Positions 24,901 to 37,206 of a stretch of 64,000 nt of DNA are shown one piece after another. The stretch is from Nymphaea colorata (Eukaryota > Streptophyta > Magnoliopsida > Nymphaeales > Nymphaeaceae), in assembly GCF_008831285.2 (NCBI RefSeq), contig NC_045146.1:3686001-3750000 (forward strand), in the 5' to 3' direction. Both the position numbers and the translations under genes were made by a program. The notes under the pieces are model-generated. The model was not told where the DNA came from. It made no database searches and was given only the letters and a program-made list of their open reading frames with translations. Within the stretch, counting starts at the first letter, position 1. Every line of letters begins with the position of its first letter.

Positions 24901-27900
24901 AGAGGGACCACAGACTGTACACCAATAGCTTGAAAATGGTCTTCCCAGAAAACAGGCATGAACACAGTGGAGTTAGAAAACAAGGATAATGTTATTTGTG
25001 AAGAAGTAGGACATCTAACAATCTTCTTTGAAAAACGACAAATGGCCATCACCTAGACAAATGGACCTTGAAGATTATCGTTCTTTCAATTTTGTGCTAC
25101 TGCTTGAGAAAAATATAAAAGAAAAACTGTAAAGAATAAGATATAAAGAAATTATCCTTACTAAGGGCATAATGGGAGAGAGGGTCTTGACACGTAGTTC
25201 TTTGATGATGTTTCTGGTCAGCTGAGTTAGTGTGCAAATCTCTCTTCCTCCACCTGTGAATGTGAAAGGGAGTAAAAGAGACGGCAATGAAGGTTTGCCC
25301 TCTTGATCCAGTTCCATATGCCAAGATTTCCCTTCAACTTTGAACCTGGCAACTCATACCTCAGTCTTCATCATTGCCTCTGTTCTGATCTCATCCATAG
25401 ACCATTCATTCTCTGTGCCCTATAACCTGAAAAACTTTTTTCCAGCTTTCCAGTTCCTCAATGTGTATCTCTAGAAAGGTCACTCATAACAATTTGAAGA
25501 TGTCATCAAATCTCTTGAGCTGCTGACATTTAACCCAAAACACTACTTCTTATTCATGTGATGGTGAAATTCACAAAATATCTTCTTCCCATGTATAATT
25601 ATTACATCTTGTTCCTGGTCATGACGAAATAGCTTCCTTTAGTGTGAATAAATTTCCTAACAAATGTAAAGAAGACATTTAAGCACCAAGAACCCAAGTT
25701 TGAAAAACTTTCAAACATAAATATCTGTTCCAAAATGTCCATCAATATTTAACTAGTAAGATATATGGTTGTCTGTTGCTCCTTGTGGTCCCAAATTAAG
25801 TTCGCCTTGCAATCTTTATGGAACATTTGGGGATATTTTACATGATTGATCTACCGTTTTGTATTAGTGAACAGTGTCTTAATTGTATCCAAATGCTCAC
25901 ATACGGATTTGTTTCCCTTAAACTTATGCTGTATTACATTTTCACTTATTTGGCAGTATCCTCTATAAGAATAATTTCCAAGGTATAATCCCGAAGGAGA
26001 TTGGAGAACTTAGGAGACTGGAGTTTCTAGACCTAAGGCACAACAGGCTAAGTGGTCAGATTCCTACTGAAATTAGAAACATGTCATCATTAAAGCGCCT
26101 GTAAGCCTGTGAATGCAGATTAATATTTGATTTTTTCCCTTTTTGTTTTATATTCATGCATCCTGATTACTGTCTATATTCCTCCCATTGTAGCCTTCTT
26201 TGCAACAACAGTTTTGAAGATGGTTTGTCTCCAGAATTGCTAAAGCTTTGCATACACTTGGAATCACAAGTTGATAAAACTCTTACAACAGATTTTAGAC
26301 CTCAAGCAGACTTCATGAGCAAGAGGTAAAGGAATTGGTGTTTACATTATACATTTGGCAGCTTCTCTGAAAATTTATGTCAACTTTGTTGAAATTGAAA
26401 ACTTGAAGGAAATGAACGTTTTGTTGTTTAACTTTTTATTCAGTCTTGAACTATGTCACATAGGTATGGGTACGGGTACGGGTACTGGTGCAGGTACGGG
26501 TACGGATCATTTTCAAAAAATTTGGGTGCGGCGGTACGGCCGTACACACACGCGGACATATATATATATATATATATATACATGTCAAAAAATTTCAAAA
26601 TGAATAACATATTCACAAAACACAATATGGAAGTAATTAACATACAAATATATCAGCTTTCTTGATTCTCCGTCGCATCATCAAAATTAGGAGCAACAGG
26701 TCATGCTTTTAAGATATATTGACATCGCTATGGTTATGGCTCACACTATTATCGAAGAGACAAGTTATAGAGAAGGAATGGATTTTCGAAACATTATATG
26801 AAAGATTTTAAATGAAAAGTTGTGAGAAACTATGTACAACAAAGGTTTAGAGTGAAAAAGGAAACAAGAAAAGAGGGGGATTTTTAATTTTCAACTAAAA
26901 AACTGGACAACTTTGGACTTGGTCAAAGTTGACCGAGTCTGAAAATGGACAAAAATGATCTCGGATACGTTGACCGTGCCTAGTACTGCGTTGACCGCAC
27001 CAGGGCCGTACCCAGGGCCGCCGTACCAGTACTCGTACCCGTACCATACGGGTACTCCTCCTTAAGGGGAGTACCCGTGTGACATAGGTCTTGAAGTGAT
27101 TACTCCTTTTCTAATACCAGCAAAGAAACCATGCAAAACACACATTAATATTGGTTAGTGGTCAGAGACAATCTCTCCTCTTCCTCTCTCCCAAAACCTA
27201 TCATCTATAGTAATATTGATTGGGAAGGTTCAGGATAGGGTACTAAAATTATTATTGAGCTAATTCAAAAACTTTTTGTTCTTTAACTTGTGGACTAAAG
27301 TTGTTGAGATGATGAGGACAAAACTAATGTAGCATTTTGAAGGCATTAGCAGCATGTTTAGAGTCTTTTCTTTTTATCATTGCCAGATGGGATGCTGAAC
27401 GCTGGTCGCATTTTCTTTGGCATTTCACTGTCATGATTCTTAAATAGTACTTGCTGACTTAATCTTCATAAATGCTTTGAGTTTCACTTTTGACACTATT
27501 TGAGTAGAAAAATCGACATAATGATGGATCAATGATGCCATAGTATCATAGTCAGTCTGAATACCGTAAGTTTTTTTAGCTCAAATTATGTTGTATCTTG
27601 AGCTATGGCCATCCCTAGGACTAGGTTCCCCACTGACCAAAAATTGCTGAATGTTCATCTAGTTCCTTTGTCCTTGATGATCATCCACGTTTCTGAAATT
27701 CTCATTGCAATACTCTTACTTCTTAGTCTTTCAAGGCAGTTTATGCACTTGTTATTTCAACAGTCTATGGGAACTGACTGCATTTAGTTTTTGTTGCTTT
27801 ATTTTATGATCCATATTGAACTCTTTTGGTGCATAGTAGTTATACTTTGTGTTCTTAATTGACCCTATGCCATTAAAACTTCAAATAATAATAGCTAGGG

Positions 27901-30900
27901 ATAGTGGTTAGGAAAAAGGCTTCTGAATTCAAAATTTTCGCTCTATGTTTGAGGAAAAGGCTCATATGTCTATTGCTTGGTGGGCGTCTTGTCTATTTTT
28001 AGAGAGCATCATTTTTCACAAATTTTCTTATAGGCTTTCAAGAAGTTTGTCAGACGGAAATGAGGGGAATCGTCAGGCACTTTCAAGTAAGTGACTGATT
28101 ATTTTGAGGCCATCCTTTTGTAGGATGCAGTGTTTCCTGTCTCGCACAGATTGAAGCTATGCTATGCTTGCAGGTGAGGGGAAACCATGTAAAGCTGAGC
28201 ACATGCAGTACCTACTTACTGCTCGTCGCAAACTTCTTGAAGTGGCAGTGAATCTGCCTGCTGCTCCTAACGACGGAGGTCAAATCTCAGCAGATGTTCC
28301 TTCTCTAAGCAGTGGTTCTTTTAAGGCCCATAGTCCTGCTTCAGAAGGGATTTCCTCATCTCCACCTCCTTCATCATCATCCCCTGTTCCTGGCAATGAT
28401 TCAAGTCAGAAGCCCAGCTCTCCTCCTTCCAAGGAATCAGACAGTAGCTCTGAAATTGGTCAGCAAGCAGCAAGCAAGTGGGTTTATACCGTCGCACTTC
28501 CTGGTGTTGTTGTCACTCTAGTTCTCTGTCTTGCATTGCTCTTCATGTGTAGAAGCCGAGGTGTGGCTACAATTGGACCCTGGAAGTCTGGATTAAGTGG
28601 TCAGTTGCAGAAAGCATTTGTGACAGGTGAGTCATTTAACCATCATATAAATTGTCTGTATCACATGTCTGAGTGTGTCCAACTTCCTTGCTTTAAACTT
28701 TTCCCAATGTTGTATTGGCCATAATATTTGATATTATATGCCATCGAAATAGCCACTTATGAGTGTCTAGCCAGGCTGCTCTTTGTCCTTTTTAATGCTT
28801 TCAGTATTTTTGGTGCTGCAGTTGTGCAGCTTGTAGCAAAAAAAGGTTTTTGCTTGTGTGGCCTTTTCATAATATTTTCTTATCTTTTAGGAATCAATTA
28901 AATAAATCAAGCTTGTCTGCTAAATTTTTTAAGACTTGAAAAATGCAAATTGAATTTTCAAACGTTATTGTAATTTTCTGTTACGTGGGTATCATAGGTA
29001 GGCTACCTGACAAAATGCACATTAGGTGTGGGTGCTACATGGGTTTATATCTCTCTCTCTATATATAGAGTTATATACATATGCACACACAGAAACTTGC
29101 ATTCGCATCCCGTACCTGTACTCATGTGAAATAGGTAGGTTCTTGGCAAGTTTGGTTGCTTGTGACCTTTGTGCCTTCATTATCTGTATCTCATGATTAT
29201 TGTCTCTTTGCCTTCGTTATCAGTCACATCGTATCACTTTTTTATTGACTATATTTTTCTTGTTCTAAAGCATTCGCAAAATCATATTTGCCTTTCAATG
29301 TTGGTAAAAGTCCAACATATTCATTTCAGTAGGTTGCATTTTCGAGTTATTTATCTTCATCCATTTCATGTTTTGTCTTTTCTAGTTCAAAAAAACTAGC
29401 CGTTATTTTAAAAATGTTTTTTTGAATCTATACCATGATTAATGTGTATATATTCTTTTTTTTATCTTTTCTTGAACTGAATGTTATGATCCTTGTTTAT
29501 TCCTAATGTGTACATGTGGTAACAGGAGCCCCTAAACTCAATCGTGCCGAACTGGAGACTGCTTGTGAAGATTTTAGTAATATCATTGGCACCTTGCCTG
29601 ATTGCACAATATTCAAAGGAACATTATCAAGTGGAGTTGAAATAGCAGTAACATCGGCTGCAGCTACATCTACCAAAGATTGGTCCAAATGTTCTGAGCT
29701 ATACTTCCGCAAAAAGGTTTTTTATTGTTCAGTCTAGCAATACAACGTACTTCTTTAAGGCTTTGGTTTCTCATTTATATTTTTGTCATGTGCAGATAGA
29801 CACACTATCACGCTTAAACCATAAAAACTTAGTCAACCTTCTTGGTTATTGCATTGAGGATGAGCCTTTTACAAGAATGATGGTTTTTGAGTATGCTCCG
29901 AATGGGACTCTCTTTGAACATTTGCATGGTAAGTGTCATTTGATTGGTTCCACATATTCATATATTAGGTGAGAAGGTACTAAGATGCTGACTTCTACAT
30001 CAAGATTAACAATTTCATGTTGTCAATGTCTACATTTTTGTTGAAAATATTTTTTTTTCTAAAGAATGTGATTTTTCTTTAAATTATAAAAAGGTTAAAA
30101 AACAATTAAAAGACATGAAAATGAGGTTTTACGTTTATTCTTTGTCAAAAGTAAAACACAGTTGAAAAAATGTTTAAAAATGGAAGACAAAAATGTAGGT
30201 GAACGCATACTACAAAATCACAAATATATGACAAGTGTTTCTTTTTTTAGGTTCTAAGCATATATATTTTTTGCTGACACTTTGCAAACCTTGGGATATT
30301 TTGAAAGTATTATTGATCACCTTGAAAATAAATTGTCCAAAATTGGGGCACTCCAAATGACTGTTTTAGGGAGCAAACAGTGACGTAGAGATGTTGAACT
30401 GTTCGCCTGAACTTTCAATCTGAATGATTTCGATTAGGTAGAGTGTGCTTGTCCAATTTGCACCTCCTGTTCTCAGTCATGACTTTGTGACCCATGCTTG
30501 ATTACAAACTAATCAATTTTTGTTTCTCTTCATTTACAGTTCAAGAAGTTGAACACTTGGATTGGAGTGCAAGAATGAGGATTGTCATGGGTGTGGCTTA
30601 TTGCTTACAATACATGCACCATGATTTAAGCCCACCAGTTGCTCATCCTAATCTACATTCGACTTCAATTTATTTGACAGATGATTTTGCTGCCAAGGTA
30701 CTTAATGAATCATTTTCTATTACTCATGTTGCACGCACTGAAAGTATGAGAATTCAGCCATTTTTTTGTACTCTTTAGTTGGCAGATTTTAGCTATTGGA
30801 AGGCACCGGTGGAGAAGGCAAAGACATGTGACGATGATTTGGAGCAACTGGACTGGCCTTACAAAGATTTGGAAAGCAACATTTATAACTTTGGAATTCT

Positions 30901-31498
30901 TCTTTTGGAAATTATCTCTGGAAAGCTTCCTTACTCTGAAGAACAAGGGTTCCTTGTGAATTGGGTAATGTTTCAAAGCGTGTGTTTTTATTGTGCTTTA
31001 CATCTCCTCCCTTTCTGCCTTTCATGACACTGATGTGGTAAATGAGTGTTAGCCTTCCACTATAAAAACTTCGGATTTATCGAAGTTTTATCAGCCATCT
31101 AATTAAATATCTGGTCTCGCTAATCAAGTCTGTTGTGGATTATAGTCAATAAACTATTTTCATTTTCTTATTCTACTATCACTTGTAGTTAAATGGTTCT
31201 TTGCTTTTGTTTAATTTTTTGGATGCACGTGTTTCAGGCTGTTGATTACTTGAATGACAAACGGAGCATCAGCTACATGATTGACCCCACTTTGAAGTCC
31301 TTCAAAAACAATGAGTTGGATGCAATTTGTGAGGTCATTCAACAATGCATTCACCCAGACACAAAGCAAAGGCCAACAATGAAAGAAGTAACCACTAAAT
31401 TGAGGGATGTGTTATCAATTTCACCTGAAGCTGCTACTCCAAGGCTATCTCCTCTCTGGTGGGCCGAACTCGAGATACTTTCAGTTGAAGCCAGTTAG
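21985..31498 (+). CDS. LRR receptor-like pseudokinase, MDIS/MRH1 type
   Basis: Twelve exons join in frame to 673 residues: 21985-22090, 22229-22361, 23147-23218, 25957-26100, 26194-26325, 28034-28086, 28174-28626, 29526-29716, 29796-29928, 30540-30697, 30779-30964, 31238-31498. All introns are GT-AG. Introns 2-5 fall after the second base of a codon in the LRR region, as is usual for LRR genes. Residues 1 to about 32 form a signal peptide. An N-terminal LRR cap follows (LLEFRARV, then CMWSGVLC), and then about three to four LRRs to residue 185. A Ser/Pro-rich juxtamembrane region spans 250-310 and a membrane span lies at about 317-339. The kinase-like domain runs from about 380 to 650. It lacks a glycine loop, the VAVK lysine is replaced (EIAVTS), HRD reads HPN (508-510) and DFG reads DFS (528-530). 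It should therefore bind partners rather than phosphorylate. Architecture and length fit the Arabidopsis MALE DISCOVERER 1/2 (MRH1) group, co-receptors in pollen-tube guidance and root-hair growth. Orthology and role are inferred. Confidence 0.93.
26451..27087. mobile_element. hAT-type MITE in intron 5 of the receptor gene
   Basis: The ends are CTATGTCACA and TGTGACATAG, a 10-bp perfect inverted repeat. The flanks are GTCTTGAA on both sides (26,443-26,450 and 27,088-27,095), a perfect 8-bp target duplication. Subterminal regions are built of GGTACGGGTAC-type repeats on the left and CCGTACCCGTACC-type on the right. There is a short TA microsatellite and no coding capacity. It lies wholly inside an intron. 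Confidence 0.85.
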
Positions 31499-31717
31499 CC
31501 ACCTCGCTTGCTCGCTTGTGCATGTGAATCACTTCTTGTAAGCTTTTACCATTGTACAATCTGTATGTTTTGTTTCATCATCTCTTTTGTATGTTTTTCT
31601 CCATTTCCCTTTGATCAACAATAACCCATCCCCCTGTCTCTTTCGCTTTGGTGTTTATTTTTTTTTAATTTTTAACTTTTATTTTATTTTTTCCTCCTAA
31701 GAAACCTAAGAACTCTA

Positions 31718-31723
31718 AATAAA
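31718..31723 (+). terminator. Candidate polyadenylation signal
   Basis: AATAAA lies 220 bases after the receptor stop codon, following T-rich sequence typical of a plant 3'UTR. TTTGTATGTTTT-type upstream elements precede it near 31,585. The actual cleavage site is not visible. Confidence 0.45.
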
Positions 31724-32157
31724 GGTGGTCTATGTGATGGGGTTACATGTAAATTGAATATGTTTAAGAGATTGAGATGAAAATAACAATGTGCATCTCG
31801 ATCCAAGTACAATTCATTTTTTATTCTCTTTTCTAACGTTTTAAATTGTGCCATTGTAATCTTGTATTATAGAAATGTCTTTTTGGAAAATTGACGAGAA
31901 TTGTTTCACAGTGGCTACTCAAGTTTGCTGCAGATTCTTCTTTTGTATGTTCATATGCTTAATTTTCTTAATTTTCTCTCTGTTTGGGTTCCAGATGTTT
32001 CTTTCAACCTAACTCATTTTGTGTGAGCTCAAAAGGAACATGGAAACTGAACAAATTGGTGAACATGTTGACAGATCAGCAACTCCTCATATTCTATATA
32101 TTTTTACTTAAAATTATTTTCGTGTTGAATGTTGCATTGCTATAAAATTGAGATTGT

Positions 32158-32214
32158 GCGAGTGGACTTGGTTTTATATATGCATTACTTATTTACTTAA
32201 AAGAACCTGCAGGC

Positions 32215-32298
<84 letters not shown>

Positions 32299-32362
32299 TG
32301 CGAGTGGACTTGGTTTTATATGCACTACTTATTTACTAAAATGAACCGTGCAGGCCTCTCTT

Positions 32363-32410
<48 letters not shown>
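32158..32410 (+). repeat. 142-bp duplication with CT and TA runs
   Basis: The block GCGAGTGGACTTGG through the CT and TA runs starts at 32,158 and again at 32,300. The copies are nearly identical outside the microsatellites. Slippage or unequal exchange in the TA/CT tracts is a likely cause. Confidence 0.8.
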
Positions 32411-33000
32411 TTGATTTTAGCGACTATTTTTTAAGATAATTCGAACTAACCCTTTCTCTCGTTATGAATAATGGTTGTTGTTGAGCATTTATCGCAAATG
32501 AATACTTCAGTAGAGTCCGAGCTGTCCTGGGAGTATATATATATATATATTTGTGTGTGTGTGTGTGTGGAGAGAGAGAGAGAACCAGTGGGCAACATTA
32601 TTGACTGGACGGACGAATCGTAATAGTTTTTTTCACATTTTTAAGTTGTTTTCTCGTGAAATCAGCAGTATGGAAGTTGTTTTCGTCATCCAAAAAATTG
32701 GAAATCTATATAAAAATGACGTTTGATAATTATTAACTAAGATTCTATAAAAAAATAATAGTATGACTAATTAATATGACGCAGATGTCTATTTCGTACT
32801 TTTGATCATGGAGTACCTTTATGTTTCTGAAAAGAAAAATGGAGGATATGTGACTGGACGGATCAGTTGACTGGTTTTATACAAATATATATAACAATAA
32901 TTAGCAACTGAAGTCTTTTCATAACAAGTACAACAAAATGAAGTACGCTGGCCGAGCCGAGGATAAAAGGGAATGGTCTCCGATTCTGATGCTGGGTCCC

Positions 33001-33060
33001 TAGGACGTGTGTGGCAGCACGGACACAATGTAGGACGTGTGTGGCAGCACGGACACAATG
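33001..33060 (+). repeat. Exact 30-bp tandem duplication
   Basis: Two identical 30-base units lie head to tail, each starting TAGGACGTGTGTGG and ending GACACAATG. Confidence 0.95.
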
Positions 33061-34539
33061 TATGTGATATTATGAATCTGTTTCAATGATGGGTCAGGTT
33101 CACGAAACATGGGGTCAGGTTCCGAAACATTAATTCTAGTGTGTTTTATGAATCTCTTTCAATTTTTGGTATATCCACTGGAGTGCCATTGTTGCCAAAT
33201 AACCCTTTTAGTTGGTGCCCCGTTACATTTTTTTGTGCTTGCACGGAATTAACGAGGATGAGAAGATAAAAAAGACAAGACAAGTTGGTAAAGACATTGT
33301 CACTTTGATCCCTAATGTGGACAGTGAAGACCGTAGCAGCACTATCAGATTCTTTGATTTGCACTTTCATCCTCAGTCTATTGGTTTCATCCAACCACTT
33401 ATGATGCAGATGGTCACAACCCACCAAAACCACATTATTGTTGCTCTGATGTGATCGGATGAGTAGGAAAAGTATTTCATCCTATTGCCCGATCGAGAGC
33501 CGGATCTCCCACCTTTCCCCAATCATAACCCAAGATGCTTCAGCATGCATACCAGTGACCCTTATTTTCCTTTTTTTCTTCTTTTTGCAACATAAAGAGT
33601 TGATGCTACAAAAACTCGAAACAGAGACTGGCCACCTATCAAACCTACCCTGCCAGTTGCACCAACCCCATTGCTAGTGCCAGGATGATGTTCTCAAATA
33701 AAGTGATCCGCTCTATTCTCTCAGTGGAATGGGTTTTTTAATCAAGAAAAAATTTCCCAAGTGTTTTGCACAAAATAAAAATCTTAGTCAAGCATGAGAC
33801 AGCTTGTCATCGCTGTCAAGATTTATGAACACAATTAGGGATGTTAACGAGTCGGAAGGATCTGATTACAGACCTAAAACTAGATCCATTTAGTTGGTTC
33901 CACTAGAAAAATAGATCCATATTCTAATATAATACCGGATTAAGTACATAGCTGAGGTTTTCAAATCAAATACGTGTTTGAAATTTGATAAGCATATGGC
34001 CACTTTCTAGTTTCTATGCAAAAATTGGATCTAGACTCAGTTTAGAAAAAGGTTTCAAGTTTGAACTTGATCATGAGCCTAAATCCAATATAAAGGGTAA
34101 CCAAAAACAATCTAACTGTGAATCTAACATTGCCGGTGCTAGAAATGGAAACAAAAAAACATTGTCTGGTCCATTCCCATCCATGAATGCGTAACCCAAA
34201 TTTATTTGTGGAACGGAAACAACTCTTTGGGAGCATTTGACAATCATAATAATATGTTACTATTCTATATATCGGTTCCAAATACTTGAAATGCTAACAT
34301 ATTATTTATGCTACCTAATGTCCCTTTCTAACAAAAAGTGTTCTCCTCAAAGCATTCATCAAGGTGGAAGGTGGACTGCAGAATACATAAACAAACCATT
34401 TGACAATGAAAACAATTTGTAACTATTCTATGATTATATCCCAAAATTTAGGACAGATTCGTGAACACTTCTAAGTGTTTCACAAATTTGCTCGAAATTT
34501 TGGAGTATATTCATGAAACAGTTACATATTGTTTCTTTA

Positions 34540-34854
34540 GGGGCTGTTTGGTACCAGTAACAAATTGTCAATGTCCAGTGAAGTAGGCCCAGAAATTGGG
34601 TAAATACATGAAATTCTATGTTACAATGTTTCATAAATCTGCCCCAGTTTTTTGGATAGTTTTACTAGACAGTAGCAATAAACTGCCTCTTAGGAGGCGT
34701 TTGGTATTAGACACGTTATGAATAATGAATTTATTTTAAGAATAAAGCAGATTCATGGAATACTAGAACTAGTGTCATATGAATATGCCCCAATTTTTAG
34801 AGCACATTCATAGGACATTCTCAGAATGTCCTTTCCTTGCTGCCAAATGGCCCC
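34540..34854. mobile_element. Tourist-like MITE (PIF/Harbinger type)
   Basis: The left end is GGGGCTGTTTGG and the right end is the imperfect complement (CCAAATGGCCCC). Both are flanked by TTA, the usual 3-bp target of PIF/Harbinger elements. An internal GGAGGCGTTTGG near 34,694 suggests a second, older or nested copy. No protein is encoded. Confidence 0.6.
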
Positions 34855-35163
34855 TTAGCTAAACAAGCCCAAAAAGTAAAAACTGCTATTATGTGTTTTG
34901 ACTGCCTATTGTTTGTTTGATAAATTAAGCATGGATCTGAAATAATATGGGCATGCAGTGACCCCCATTGAGATAGACTACCTGCCACAATATGGATCAC
35001 ATTGACTGATGGCAACTCCATGGTAGATGTGACAAGATAAAAGAACTACTGTCAAGTGCATAAATCACATTAGAGTGTTTGTTTCACTGTAGGTTTGAGG
35101 TGTCTAAGATCACTAGGATCTCAAGTTCGTGGATAGGTCAGAACCCCTCAATAGACCTTACCA

Positions 35164-35521
35164 TAGACCTCAGCATTGGGCCGGGCTGGCCTGATAAGAA
35201 CCGATAAGAACCAGGTCCTAGTCGGCCTGACGTCCGAAATTTGAGCATGAGCCCGGGCCTGATGCCTGAAACCCGAGCCCGGGCCCCACATGGTTACAAT
35301 AAAAAATATTTTTAAAATATAAAATAACTTTTTTGAATATAAAACATATTTGTTAATAACCAAATATATATTATTAATAAATAAATTTAATATTTAAAAG
35401 TTATCGAGTTAGATCGGACCCCGTGGGGCCGGCCAAAGCCTGTTTTCTCTGGCCCAGGCACGAGCCCGATCGGGCCAGGTACTAGGTACCCATTGGGTAC
35501 CTGGCCCGATGCCTAGGTCTA
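35164..35521. mobile_element. Non-autonomous hAT-type element, GGGCC family
   Basis: The element starts TAGACCTCAGCATTGGGCC and ends GGCCCGATGCCTAGGTCTA, so its ends are inverted repeats. The flanking 8-mers CCTTACCA and ATGTACCA match at 5 of 8 positions, a decayed target duplication. GC-rich subterminal blocks surround an AT-rich core, as in the elements at 10,893 and 46,736. No coding capacity is present. Confidence 0.7.
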
Positions 35522-35690
35522 ATGTACCATGGATTTAAGATCCACATTATTGAGATAAGCTAACCTTCTAAAGCATACCTTTTAATGCAGCCTGAAGTTA
35601 CCAAATGCAACCATTGACAATTGCTTAAATTGACATATGTAGTTAGTGAGAAAGGGTACTTGCTGAGTTAAGAGTAAGCGAGGCCTTGTG

Positions 35691-35983
35691 TGAAAGAATT
35701 AATACTCTTAGAAATTGAGATACTTCTTTCGTTCACTATGCATGCCTAGGTTCCATTTTTCATCTATATTTATCTTGTTTTCAAGATAATCATCAGTTAC
35801 ATGAGAATTCAAAAATTGAATAGAAGTTATAGATAATTGATGCAAACTTTACAAAAATAAGAGATTTATTATTATCTCAAAATATCTTCCCTTTATTCAT
35901 GTTGAGATTGATTTCCATGATTGTTGGTTAACTAATGATGAGAATTTATGTTCTTATCATCCATAGTTATATTTCCATTAACA
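35691..35983 (-). repeat. 3' LTR of copia element D
   Basis: On the - strand it starts TGTTAATGG and ends TTTCA. It aligns along its whole length with 42,110-42,398. A purine-rich stretch (TTGTGGGGTG on the - strand) lies just inside it, where a polypurine tract is expected. Confidence 0.8.
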
Positions 35984-36059
35984 CACCCCACAATCTGTGC
36001 ATAGGGTTTTGCACACACAGATTGCCTCAAAATAATGTGAAGATAGAAATACTAGGAGT

Positions 36060-36352
36060 TTAATAACACCATCGACCAACTGATTTTACCATATAAAAAT
36101 TGAATTTGAATATCTTGCTTACATGGTATCTAACAAAATGGAAATCAATTTTAACAAGTTTAGCTCTGGTGTGAAAAACTGGATTGGCTGCCAGGTAAAG
36201 TGCTCCTATATCGTTGCACTAGAGAGTAGGAGCCTCACTAAAACTAAATCCAAGTTCTTTGATTAATGATTGAAGCCACAGAAGTTCTGCCACGCCACTA
36301 GCCAACGCTTTATATTCGGCTTTTTTGTACTAGGTTATGCAACAATTGTTTG
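36060..36352 (-). pseudogene. Copia D RNase H, C-terminal part
   Basis: On the - strand, frames with stops and shifts carry recognisable copia RNase H pieces: AEYKALASGVAELLWLQSL, then a degenerate WCND motif and [11 protein letters not shown], with decaying sequence to about 36,060. The reading continues from 38,754 onward across the inserted element E. It is non-functional. Confidence 0.75.
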
Positions 36353-36536
36353 TGTTGAAGTGGAGGTAGTTTTTAGAATATTAAAGAACCTGAAAGTTCT
36401 TTAATTATTTTCACAAAACTTTTCGTTTACATTGTAATTTTGTTTTTACCCTAATTTTCCCTTAAGTAAGGGTTAGGGTACGTGATGAATAATAAGTTGG
36501 ACGTGTTTTCTTTTCTCTCCTTCTCTCACGACAACA
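36353..36536 (+). repeat. 5' LTR of copia element E
   Basis: This 184-bp LTR runs from TGTTGAAG to ACAACA and matches 38,565-38,748 with about seven substitutions and no indels. It ends directly before the primer site. Confidence 0.95.
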
Positions 36537-36549
36537 TGGTATCAGAGCC
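36537..36549 (+). other. Primer-binding site of element E
   Basis: TGGTATCAGAGCC begins at the base after the LTR. It is the standard complement of the 3' end of plant initiator tRNA-Met used by copia elements. Confidence 0.93.
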
Positions 36550-37206
36550 AGCAGCATGATCACTTCAGGCTGCCGGCAACTGACAGATTTTCGGCGATCT
36601 CCTCTCTGGTGACTGTTAGGTTTCTAACCCCCAAACTCTCTCTTCCTCTCTCTTCGGTTGATGGGCAGAGACTGAATCTCCCTCTCTCGTTCTTCCCCCT
36701 CTCTTGTTTCTCCATCTCCTTTATCATCTCCTTCTTCTTCCTTTTATTGCTCGTTGGAGGGTGGAATCTGATCACGCCTATGTGGAACGCGTGATCAGAT
36801 CCACTAGTGGAACATGGTGTGGCTGCTGGGATCCTGTCACTGCTGCTGATCAGAAATTGCTTGTTGCTGTTTCTGGTTGTGGATAGCTGCTGCTGATCGG
36901 GGAGATGGTTTATTGACGTTGCTAATTGTGGAACAGCAAGATGTGGACTTGCTGTTTGAGAGTTGAGGTTGAGAACAGAAAAAGCAGCGGCAGTCTTCGT
37001 CTGTAAGTTTGTTTTTTCAGCAGTAATTATTGTCCAAGTTTCCTACTATTCAGGGACGTGAAGGAAGTGTGACTGCTACCTGCTTTGAATGCATGTTAAC
37101 AACATCTAGATGTTAAAATCTGTGACTAGATTTTTCTGCCTGCACGTTCACTTTTTTCAGCCGTCTATATTTAAGTGTGCAAAGATTCTTTTCTTTGATC
37201 TTCACT

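Larger units (their letters stand above)
31724..34539. other. Intergenic stretch after the receptor gene
   Basis: No gene is supported. The stretch contains the CT/TA composite duplication at 32,158-32,410, a TA run at about 32,534, and a 30-bp tandem duplication at 33,001-33,060. ORFs of 80-95 codons near 33,150-33,450 occur on both strands over the same bases and match no family I know. Confidence 0.5.

Noticed and set aside
25075-25324. Possible transposon protein fragment on the - strand in intron 3 of the receptor gene
   Set aside because: Two overlapping frames of about 75-80 codons are open, but I could not recognise any motif. Support is too weak for a feature.
33146-33454. Overlapping 95-codon (-) and 80-codon (+) ORFs
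   Set aside because: They use the same bases on opposite strands, match no known family, and show no splice or leader signals.
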